A DNA stretch of 62,373 bases from Gemmatimonadales bacterium (GTDB taxonomy: Bacteria > Gemmatimonadota > Gemmatimonadetes > Gemmatimonadales > GWC2-71-9). Location of the stretch: assembly GCA_036279355.1 (NCBI GenBank), contig DASUJH010000016.1, positions 1-62,373 on the forward strand. Direction: 5' to 3'. The first letter of the stretch is position 1, and each line of letters starts with the position of its first letter. Below are positions 48,445 through 55,719 of the stretch, in pieces. Position numbers and translations under genes: made by a program. The notes beneath the pieces are model-generated. The model searched no databases, had not been told where the DNA came from, and was given only the letters and a program-made list of their open reading frames with translations.

Positions 48445-48866
48445 ACGGCGCGCTTTTCCTCGATACATCCGGCTGGTTCGCGGCGCTGAGCCGGCGGGAG
48501 TCGTCGCACGCAGGGGCGCGCGCCGCGTATGCCGATCAGGTCCGGCGCGGAGGAGCGCTCATCACCACCGCGCCCGTCCTCGCCGAAATGCACATCCTCC
48601 TGCTCGAGCTGGGCGGCCCGGCAATGGCGCTCAGGTTTCTGGACGGCGTCGCCACCGATCCCACGCATGAAGTCATTGACGTCGGCCGGGACTTGCGCCT
48701 CGCCGCCGTCGAGCGGTGGCTCCGCCGTTTCACCGACCAGGACCTGAGCCTCACCGACGCCATGAGCTTCGAGGTGATGCGCCAGCGACGGCTCCGCCGC
48801 GCGCTCGCGCTGGACCGGCACTTCGCGGTCGCAGGCTTTGAGCTCGTGCCGGGGCCGCGGGCCTGA
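48441..48866 (+). CDS. vapC: PIN-domain toxin of a VapBC module
   Basis: This 141-residue ribonuclease-like toxin has all four acidic PIN residues: Asp8 (LFLDTSGW), Glu49 (PVLAEMH), Asp106 (LSLTDAMSF) and Asp125 (LALDRHFAVAGF). They hold Mg for RNA cleavage, in known members usually in tRNA or rRNA loops. All catalytic residues are present, so it is probably functional. GTG start coupled to the antitoxin stop. Confidence 0.9.
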   Translation: MNGALFLDTSGWFAALSRRESSHAGARAAYADQVRRGGALITTAPVLAEMHILLLELGGPAMALRFLDGVATDPTHEVIDVGRDLRLAAVERWLRRFTDQDLSLTDAMSFEVMRQRRLRRALALDRHFAVAGFELVPGPRA

Positions 48867-48890
48867 GACTTACCACCGGCGGACCGCCGC

Positions 48891-50021
48891 ATGCACATCG
48901 CCAGCGCCGAGCTCTACGAGCTGACCCTCCCCCTTCGCGAGCCGTTTGCCATCTCCGGCGGCACTATGCGCGAGCGGCGATCGCTCGTCGTCGTCCTGCA
49001 CGACGAGGCGGGCCACATGGGCTATGGCGAGTCGCCTCCGTTCGAGCTGCCGTTCTACTCGGAGGAGACGCTCGCCTCCGCGCGTGATCTCATCCAGCGG
49101 GCGCTGCTGCCGCGCGTCGTGGGTGGCGAGTTCGAGAACCCCGAAGCAGTGGACGCGGCGCTCCGCCCCGGCATCCGCGGCAACCCCTTCGCGCGGTCAG
49201 GCATCGAGACCGCCGCCTGGGATCTCGAAGCCGCGCGCCTCGGCACCAGTCTCGCGGCCTGCCTGTCGGCGCGCGTCGGCGAGCCGCCGGCCCCCGCGAT
49301 CCCCTGCGGCATTTCCCTCGGCATCCCGGAAGACCGGCAGCCGGCTACCCTCGAGCGAGCCGTTCACGAGGCGCTCGGTCACGGGTATCGTCGAGTGAAA
49401 ATCAAGGTAATGCCCGGCTGGGACGTGGAGCCTGTCATCGCAGCACGGCGCGCGCTCGCCGGCAGCGGCGTTCCGCTCACGGTGGACGCCAACGGCGCCT
49501 ACGAGTGGCCGCGCGACGAGGCGAGTCTGCGCGTGCTCGACGACGCCGAGCTCCTCTACATCGAGCAGCCGCTCGCGCCCGACGAGCTGGTGGGCCACGC
49601 GCGTCTCGCGCACAGGCTTCGCACCCTAATCTGCGTGGACGAGACGCTCCGCGATGCGCGCGCCGCCCGGCAGCTCATCGAGCTCGACGGTCCCAAGGTC
49701 TGGAACCTCAAAGTGCACCGGGTCGGCGGGCTCACCGAAGCGCTCCGCATCCACGCCGCCGCGCGAGAATTCGGCGCCGCGCTCTGGGGCGGCACCATGC
49801 CCGAGTCCGGGCTCGGCAGCCAGGCCGCGATCGCGATGGCGGCGCAGGCGGGGTTTGTCTACCCCTCGGACCTGGAGCCGAGCACGCGCTGGTTCGGCCG
49901 AAACGTGGACGTGATCAAACTGACGATGAATCGCGAGGGGTGGATGACGGTGCCCGGCGTGTCGATCGCGCGGCTGCTCGATCGCGCGCGGTTCGCGGCG
50001 TCCGTCAGCCGGATTTGCTGA
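48891..50021 (+). CDS. enolase-superfamily enzyme, o-succinylbenzoate synthase/N-succinylamino acid racemase type
   Basis: This 376-residue enzyme has the full muconate-lactonising subgroup active site: Lys170 and Lys172 in RRVKIKVMPG, metal ligands Asp199 (VDANGAYEW), Glu225 (YIEQPLAPDEL) and Asp250 (CVDETL), and Lys274 in NLKVHRVGGL. The KIKVMPGWDVEP and VHRVGG wording is close to the OSBS/NSAR family, whose members make o-succinylbenzoate for menaquinone or racemise N-acylamino acids. No other menaquinone gene is near, so racemase activity on a substrate of this locus is preferred. It starts 24 bases after the toxin. Confidence 0.85.
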   Translation: MHIASAELYELTLPLREPFAISGGTMRERRSLVVVLHDEAGHMGYGESPPFELPFYSEETLASARDLIQRALLPRVVGGEFENPEAVDAALRPGIRGNPFARSGIETAAWDLEAARLGTSLAACLSARVGEPPAPAIPCGISLGIPEDRQPATLERAVHEALGHGYRRVKIKVMPGWDVEPVIAARRALAGSGVPLTVDANGAYEWPRDEASLRVLDDAELLYIEQPLAPDELVGHARLAHRLRTLICVDETLRDARAARQLIELDGPKVWNLKVHRVGGLTEALRIHAAAREFGAALWGGTMPESGLGSQAAIAMAAQAGFVYPSDLEPSTRWFGRNVDVIKLTMNREGWMTVPGVSIARLLDRARFAASVSRIC

Positions 50022-50034
50022 GCGCGTAGCGCCC

Positions 50035-51093
50035 TCAGGCGGGCCCCACGCCGACGGTCACGGGTACCACGAAGTTGTTCGCGTAGCCCTTCCGGTTGGG
50101 GGGCAGCGCGTCGGGCTGCCGGTTGCCCGCCGTGTCGCAGGCGCGCGCCACGAGCGTATGCTCGCCCGGCCTCGCGTCCCACTCTGATTCCCAGAGACGC
50201 CAGGCGCCCGGCACCGCAGCGCCGAGCAGATGCGCGGATCGCCAGCGGGCTCCTCCGTCCGTGCTCACCTCGACCGATGCGATCGTGCCCGTGCCGGTCC
50301 ACGCCGCCCCGGCAATCCGCACCGTTCCCGCACGGAGCGGGGCGCCGGCACGCGGCATCGCGATCACCGACGCCACCCGCAGCGGGCCAAGCTCGTCGCC
50401 CGGCCCTCCATCACCGTACCACAACCGATAGTCGGCGGTCTGAAACGCTCCCGGCTCCGGTTCCGCCGCAGCCGTGATCGCCCGCAGCCACTTCACCGAA
50501 TCCATTCCGTAGCGCGTCGGCACGACGAGGCGTACCGGCGCGCCGTGCAACGGCGGGAGCGGCACGCCGTTCATGGTGAGCGCGAGCAGGGCGCCGTCTT
50601 GCTCCGCCAACGTGCGGGGCACGCTCCGCGCGAACGCGAGGTCGCCACCCTCGCTCGCACAGCGGTCCGCGCCCGCAAGTCGGATGTGCAGCGCCTCCGG
50701 CCTGAGCCCGGCGCGCGCAAGCACGTCGGCCAGGCGCGGCCCGCCCCAGCGCGCCGTGCTCACCGCGCCTTCCTGCCATTGAACGCCGCCGGGCACGGGC
50801 CGCTGCAGCGTGCGCCGATTGCCCGCACATTCGAGCGTCGCGATGCACTCCGCCTGCGGGAGCGCACGCAGCGCCGCGAGGTCGAGCGTCAACGGCCGCG
50901 TGACGAGGCCGCCAACGTCGAGCCGCCAATCGGCCGCGGCGTCGGGCACCGTGCCGTGGCAGCGGACGTAGAACTGATCGGTCGGGGTGAGTAGCGTCGT
51001 GAGCCGAGCGAGGTCCAGCTCGTAGTTCGGCGGTTCGGCGCTGCGGACAATGCGGCCTGGCGCCGCGCGGCGCGCAGTGGTCGGGTCAGGCAT
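50035..51093 (-). CDS. sulfite-oxidase-like molybdopterin oxidoreductase
   Basis: This 352-residue protein has the oxidoreductase molybdopterin-binding domain with the Mo-ligating Cys89 in ATLECAGNRR, the upstream FYVRCHGTVP, and LVVPTRYGMDSVKWLRAI typical for sulfite oxidase and YedY-like enzymes. A C-terminal Mo-co dimerisation (Ig-like) domain follows, with SVEVSTDGGARWRSAHL and the end GYANNFVVPVTV. No heme domain and no Tat or Sec signal is visible from this start. The gene is convergent with the enolase-superfamily gene, with 13 bases between their stops. ATG 51093 is a choice; ATG 51108 is also possible. Confidence 0.87.
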   Translation of the reverse strand: MPDPTTARRAAPGRIVRSAEPPNYELDLARLTTLLTPTDQFYVRCHGTVPDAAADWRLDVGGLVTRPLTLDLAALRALPQAECIATLECAGNRRTLQRPVPGGVQWQEGAVSTARWGGPRLADVLARAGLRPEALHIRLAGADRCASEGGDLAFARSVPRTLAEQDGALLALTMNGVPLPPLHGAPVRLVVPTRYGMDSVKWLRAITAAAEPEPGAFQTADYRLWYGDGGPGDELGPLRVASVIAMPRAGAPLRAGTVRIAGAAWTGTGTIASVEVSTDGGARWRSAHLLGAAVPGAWRLWESEWDARPGEHTLVARACDTAGNRQPDALPPNRKGYANNFVVPVTVGVGPA

Positions 51094-51107
51094 CGGGGCA
51101 ACATACA

Positions 51108-51136
51108 TTGACGGCCGACATGGCGGCATGTAGCGT
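51108..51136 (+). promoter_or_regulatory. candidate promoter for the small genes at 51233
   Basis: TTGACG (51108-51113) and TAGCGT (51131-51136) are spaced by 17 bases. Transcription would start near 51143, giving a 90-base leader for the small membrane protein. Confidence 0.4.
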
Positions 51137-51232
51137 AGAGCGGGTCCGTGGGGCCGGCCGGCGGATGGGGGCCGGTGCGGCGGGCGCCGGCAAGTGGGTG
51201 CTGGAGCGGCGGGTGCTGGTCCGGAGGGATAT

Positions 51233-51385
51233 ATGGTCGAGTACGCGCTGCTCACCTTCGGGGCCGGCCTCAGTACGGTAACTGCCACGGTGACTGAGGC
51301 AGTGCACTCGGCCGGGTGGGTGTTCTTTGCCGGCGCGGGGCTCGGGCTCGCGACCCTCTGGTACATCTTCTCCTCCCGGGCCTGA
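51233..51385 (+). CDS. 50-residue membrane protein, Flp-pilin-like N-terminus
   Basis: The protein starts MVEYALLTFGAG and has two hydrophobic stretches (5-22 and 27-46). A GGAGGG site five bases before ATG 51233 supports translation. The VEYALL opening is like the mature N-terminus of Flp/Fap pilins, but there is no leader peptide before it and no Tad pilus gene nearby. I do not recognise a family. Confidence 0.6.
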   Translation: MVEYALLTFGAGLSTVTATVTEAVHSAGWVFFAGAGLGLATLWYIFSSRA

Positions 51386-51418
51386 CGCGGCGCACTTTTC
51401 GGTTCTGCTCTCCTCCTC

Positions 51419-51718
51419 ATGGCGTACACCCGCGACCAGATCCGTGCCTCCGTCGAGCGCGCCGGCGACGACCAGTGGCGCGCCCTCGTGAGTCACCACG
51501 AGGACGCCTATCCCGCGAGCCGCCCGACGCCCGGCGACGTCTGCCGTTCCGAAGCCGAGCGCCTCAACCAGATGGGCCTGGGCGGCCGCGACGACTTCGA
51601 GCTGCTCGAGACCCGCGTCGAGCGGGTCGGCGATGACCAGGTCAGCCTCACCCACGTCTTCCGCTTCAAGCCCCTCGACCTTCGCGTGCTGCTCGAGCCG
51701 TACACCAATTACAGTTGA
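51419..51718 (+). CDS. hypothetical small soluble protein
   Basis: This 99-residue protein is acidic, with no membrane segment. The start YTRDQIRASVERAGDDQWRALV is helical, and the end VSLTHVFRFKPLDLRVLLEP is strand-like. I do not recognise a family. Coding potential is suggested by even amino acid use and by the TTGA overlap of its stop with the alpha-mannosidase start. No ribosome site is obvious before ATG 51419. Confidence 0.6.
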   Translation: MAYTRDQIRASVERAGDDQWRALVSHHEDAYPASRPTPGDVCRSEAERLNQMGLGGRDDFELLETRVERVGDDQVSLTHVFRFKPLDLRVLLEPYTNYS

Positions 51719-54336
51719 GCGTGCCCGCGCTCGTTTTCCATCTCATCCCGCATACCCATTGGGACCGGGAGTGGTATCTGCCGGCCGCGGCGTTTCGCGC
51801 GCGGTTGGTCGAGCTGCTCGACGATCTCGTAGACCGGCTGGAGCGCGAGCCTGGCCTGCGGAGTTTCCTGCTCGACGGCCAGACCGTGGTGATCGAGGAC
51901 TACCTCGCGGTGCGACCCGAGCGCGAGCCGCTCATTCGTGCGCTGACCGCGGCCGGCCGCGTGCAGCTCGGCCCCTGGTACGTGCTCGCCGACGAGCAGA
52001 TTCCCTCGGGCGAGTCGCTTGTGCGCAACCTCCTGGCCGGTGCGGCGGACGCCGAGCGACTTGGGCGTCGGAGCGACGTGCTCTATTCGCCCGATGCGTT
52101 CGGCCACCCCGCGACACTGCCCGATCTGGCGAACGAGTTCGGCCTCGGCTCCGTTGCGCTTTGGCGCGGGCTTGCCGGCGCGCGCGACCTCTATCGCTGG
52201 CGTGGGGCCGCCGGTGGCGACGTGCTGCTCTATCACCTGCCGCCCGACGGATACGAAATCGGCGCTGCGCTCTCGAGCGGCGACGAGCTCGCGTCGGCAT
52301 GGCGCCGAGCGCGCGCCGAGCTTGTGCCGCGCGCGGTGACGCGCCACGTCGCTGTCCTCGTCGGTGCCGATCACCACTGGGTGCACTCAGATCTCACGGG
52401 GCTCCGCGACGCGCTCGCGGCGCTCGAGCCGGGCCATGAGGTGCGGATCTCGCGCCTGGACGAGTTCTGCGCCGCTGCGGCTGATGACGTGCGAACCGCA
52501 GCGCCGCCCGCCGCGCTCGCCGGCGAGCTTCGCTGGTCCTACGGGTACACCTGGACGCTGCAAGGCGTGCACGGCACCCGGGCGCACCTCAAGCGGCGCA
52601 ATTCGCTCGCCGAGCTCGCCCTCGAGCGAGTGGCCGAGCCGCTCGTCGCGCTCACGGGTGCCGCGGGCGCGGGCCCCGCGCTGCTGCGCCATGCCTGGCG
52701 CACGCTGCTGCGCAACCAGTTCCATGACTCGATCTCGGGCTCGGTGAGCGACGCCGTAGTGGCCGCCATGCGCGCGCGCTTCGGCGCGGTCGAGGCCGTC
52801 TCGCGCGAGGTGAGCCACCGCGCGCTGGCTCGGCTCGTCGGTCTCGATGCCGATCGCGCGCGCGACGAGCCCGGCGCCGTGCGCCCGCGCCTCGTGCTCT
52901 GGAATCCGGCGGTGCGCCGGCGCGGCGGCATCATCGTCGCCGACCTCACCTTCTTTCGGCGCGACGTGCTCGTCGGGCCGCCCGGCGCGCGCCAGCCGCG
53001 GCGGGGCAGCGGGTGGCAGCCGCTTTCGCTCCGCGCCACGGACGGCACCCGCATCCCGCTGCAGATCCTGGGGCGCCGCGTCGCGCAGCGTCGACTGGAT
53101 GCGGACCACCACTATCCGGACCAGGACGAAGTCGACCTGGTCCGCATCGCCTTTCGTGCGCCCGCCATCGCCGGGCTCGGCGCGGCGGTTCTTGACCCCG
53201 CGCCGCCGGGCGCCGGCCCGCGCGGGCGCACGCGCGCGGTCGGGCGCACGTTGCGGAACGAGTTCGTCGAAGTGGCCGTCGCCCGCGACGGCTCGCTCCG
53301 CCTCACCGACCGCCGCACCGGCGCGCGGTTCGACCGCTTGCTCGCGCTCGAGAGCGGCGGCGACGTGGGCGACACGTACACCTACGCTCCGCCGCTGAAC
53401 GACCGGGTCGAGCGGGCGCGCGGTCCCGCGCGCGTGCGGGTGCTCGCGGCGGGACCGCTCGTGTCCGTGCTGGAAGCCCGCTACGCGCTCCCCGCCGGGC
53501 GCGGCACCGCTCGCCTCGTCGTGCGATTGCACGATGACAGCCCGCTCGTGCACTGCCGGCTCGAGGTCGACAATCATGCGACCGATCACCGCCTCCGCGC
53601 CCGCCTGCCGCTCGGCCTCGTGGGGGCGCCGCTCGTGACGGGTGCGCAGTTCGGCATGGCGGCACGGATGCCCGTCGAGGCCGATCCGCGCGAGTATCCC
53701 CGCGAGACTCCGGTGCCAACGGCGCCCGCGCACCGCGTCGCCGCGGCGGCGGAGGGCACGCGAGGACTTGCCCTGTTCATCCCCGGCTTCTTCGAGGTCG
53801 AGTGGACTGCGGCGGGCGATCTCCTGCTCACGCTGTTCCGCGCGGTGGGCGCGCTCTCGCGCGGTGACCTCGCCGCGCGCCCCGGCCACGCAGCGTGGCC
53901 CGAGCCGACCCCGCTCGCGCAGTGCCTCGGCCCCGATGCGATCGACCTCGCGCTTTGCCCCATCACGGCGGCCGACCTGGATCCGGGCGATCGGCTCGCC
54001 GCGCGCTGGGAAGACGCCTTTCTCCCGCTCCGCCCCTGGTGGGTGGCCGATGCCGTGGCACTCGCGCCATCGCCGGAGTCCATCGCGCTCGAGGGCGACG
54101 GCCTCGTCGTCTCCGCCGTGAAGCCGGCCGAAGCGGGTGATGGCGTCGTGCTGCGCTGCGTGAACCTGAGCGCGAGATCGGTGCACGGCCGGTGGTGCTT
54201 CGGCACGTCGCGTGGCCGGGCATGGCGGGTGCGTGCCGACGAGCGCGAGCCCCGGCCGGCGCCGCTCACCGACAGCGGATGCACGCTCGCGTTCAGCGCG
54301 CCGCCGCACGCGTTCGTGACGCACCGCGTGCTCTAA
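51715..54336 (+). CDS. glycoside hydrolase family 38 alpha-mannosidase
   Basis: This 873-residue cytosolic enzyme has the family start IPHTHWDREWY (His13, His15, Asp17: zinc site) and LYSPDAFGHPATLPD with the nucleophile Asp127. NQFHDSISGSVSDAV near residue 338 is the next conserved block with zinc or substrate residues. The middle helical domain and the C-terminal beta-sandwich domains are complete. It removes alpha-linked mannose from oligosaccharides. No signal peptide is present, which fits breakdown of imported sugar chains. It may start at TTG 51715 (TTGA overlap) or GTG 51721. Confidence 0.9.
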   Translation: MSVPALVFHLIPHTHWDREWYLPAAAFRARLVELLDDLVDRLEREPGLRSFLLDGQTVVIEDYLAVRPEREPLIRALTAAGRVQLGPWYVLADEQIPSGESLVRNLLAGAADAERLGRRSDVLYSPDAFGHPATLPDLANEFGLGSVALWRGLAGARDLYRWRGAAGGDVLLYHLPPDGYEIGAALSSGDELASAWRRARAELVPRAVTRHVAVLVGADHHWVHSDLTGLRDALAALEPGHEVRISRLDEFCAAAADDVRTAAPPAALAGELRWSYGYTWTLQGVHGTRAHLKRRNSLAELALERVAEPLVALTGAAGAGPALLRHAWRTLLRNQFHDSISGSVSDAVVAAMRARFGAVEAVSREVSHRALARLVGLDADRARDEPGAVRPRLVLWNPAVRRRGGIIVADLTFFRRDVLVGPPGARQPRRGSGWQPLSLRATDGTRIPLQILGRRVAQRRLDADHHYPDQDEVDLVRIAFRAPAIAGLGAAVLDPAPPGAGPRGRTRAVGRTLRNEFVEVAVARDGSLRLTDRRTGARFDRLLALESGGDVGDTYTYAPPLNDRVERARGPARVRVLAAGPLVSVLEARYALPAGRGTARLVVRLHDDSPLVHCRLEVDNHATDHRLRARLPLGLVGAPLVTGAQFGMAARMPVEADPREYPRETPVPTAPAHRVAAAAEGTRGLALFIPGFFEVEWTAAGDLLLTLFRAVGALSRGDLAARPGHAAWPEPTPLAQCLGPDAIDLALCPITAADLDPGDRLAARWEDAFLPLRPWWVADAVALAPSPESIALEGDGLVVSAVKPAEAGDGVVLRCVNLSARSVHGRWCFGTSRGRAWRVRADEREPRPAPLTDSGCTLAFSAPPHAFVTHRVL

Positions 54337-54485
54337 GGGCGACATCGCGCGCTGCACTTTGCCGCCGTGTCAGCGCACAACTAATTTGGCGCATGCTCAC
54401 TCCAGCCCGAAGCGCGCCTCGGTCGCCAGCCCTCTGAGCCACTCGGCGGCCATCTGCTGACCGAGATCCTCGCGAGGAACGCCCG

Positions 54486-54842
54486 ATGAGCGCACCGCGC
54501 GCGTATCCCGCGCTTCCCTGCTTTCCGTGCCCGCACGGCTCCGCGTGTTGCGCCTACGGCGTCACGTTGAGCGAGGACGAGGCCGCGGCAATTTCCCGCG
54601 TGCACGGGGCGCACACTGTATATCGCACGCGCTGGGGCGAGTGGCGCACGCGGGTGCGCAGGCGGCGTTGCATCTTCCTGGTGGAGAATTGCTGCACGAT
54701 CCATCGGGAGCCGTACTACCCCGCGGTCTGCCGGGGATTCCCCTGGACCGACGCGGAGACCGGCGGGCCCTACGAGTTCGACCGCACGATCTGCCCTGAG
54801 TTCATTGCGCACCCGGAGCTGGTGCAACTCGGGCGCGCCTAG
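54486..54842 (+). CDS. YkgJ-family Cys-cluster protein
   Basis: This 118-residue protein has CFPCPHGSACCAYGV at the start and more cysteines later (RRCIFLVENCCTIH, AVCRGFP, TICPEF). The spacing matches the zinc/iron-chelating YkgJ family (CxxCxxxCC, then CxxL...C), whose role is mostly unknown. The gene follows a 149-base gap with no other feature. Its stop TAG lies within CTAG, shared with the convergent SURF1 stop. Confidence 0.8.
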   Translation: MSAPRAYPALPCFPCPHGSACCAYGVTLSEDEAAAISRVHGAHTVYRTRWGEWRTRVRRRRCIFLVENCCTIHREPYYPAVCRGFPWTDAETGGPYEFDRTICPEFIAHPELVQLGRA

Positions 54843-55579
54843 ATCTCCCGCGGGGCGCCCGTGCCCCGGCGCCACACGACGGCGGCAAACACCAGTGCGA
54901 TGACCGCGAACGAGAACCATTGGATCGCGTAGTCGAGGTGCGGACCATCGTCCAGCGCCGGCGGCGGACGGCGCCGCGGGAAGCTCGGCAGTGCGGCATT
55001 GGGCTCTTGCAGAATCACGACGTCGAGGACGGGGTAGGGGAGCCGCGCGCGCACGGCGCCCAGGTCGATCCGGCGCCAGGTGGTGCGGCCCGCAGTCACC
55101 ACCGGCCGGCCCGAATCGGGCGCCGCGTGCATCGGGCTCGCGAGGCCGATCACGTCACGCACGCCCGGCTCGTCGATCGCCGCGCGGGTCGAGTCGCTCA
55201 GCGTGAGCGCGTCGGGCGAGGGCACGAATCCGCGGTCCACCAGCACCGCGGTGTCACTGCCCGCAAGGCGCAGCGGTGTGACGATCTCGACGCCGGGCGT
55301 TTCGATCACCTCGCCGCGAACCACGAATTCATGCGCGCGATCGTAGGTGCCGCGCGCCCGCACGCGGCGTCCGGAGAGCGCGGTGTCCGGCGCGTGCTGG
55401 GCCAGATTCGCCTCGGGGAGCGCGCGCTCCGCGAGTGCCCGAGCATTGGCGGCGCGGCGCTGCTCGAGCCGGTGCACCTGCCAGACACCGAGCCGCGCGC
55501 ACACGGCTGCGACAACGAAGAACAGAATGACGAGAATGACGCGTGATTTCCGGGCCGGCTTTGTCGGCGAGCTTTCCAT
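54839..55579 (-). CDS. SURF1-family oxidase assembly protein
   Basis: This 246-residue protein has one helix near each end (about 12-32 and 215-238) and the periplasmic SURF1 domain between. Family features are LGVWQVHRLEQRRAANARALAER after helix one, RVRARGTYDRAHEFVVRG, and VLVDRGFVPSPDAL, then the last helix YAIQWFSFAVIALVF. SURF1 helps insert heme a in subunit I, so it probably serves the two oxidases at 8554-12111 and 15394-18961, at a distance. ATG 55579 has GGAGG four bases upstream. Divergent from the first Ig-like gene. Confidence 0.88.
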   Translation of the reverse strand: MESSPTKPARKSRVILVILFFVVAAVCARLGVWQVHRLEQRRAANARALAERALPEANLAQHAPDTALSGRRVRARGTYDRAHEFVVRGEVIETPGVEIVTPLRLAGSDTAVLVDRGFVPSPDALTLSDSTRAAIDEPGVRDVIGLASPMHAAPDSGRPVVTAGRTTWRRIDLGAVRARLPYPVLDVVILQEPNAALPSFPRRRPPPALDDGPHLDYAIQWFSFAVIALVFAAVVWRRGTGAPREI

Positions 55580-55719
55580 GCTCCTCCAAGGGGGGCCAAT
55601 TGTGTCGGCGGCCGCGCTAGATTGTCGCTGGCGCTTCTGCCGTCCCTTCTCCGCAAATTGTGGCGACGGACCTACACGAAGCGCCCCGCACACCACGAAA
55701 CTCTAAGCAGGATAAGCTC

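Noticed and set aside
48891-50021. Menaquinone MenC as a firm call
   Set aside because: The residues fit OSBS/NSAR in general, but no other menaquinone gene is near and OSBS and racemase activities cannot be told apart from sequence alone.
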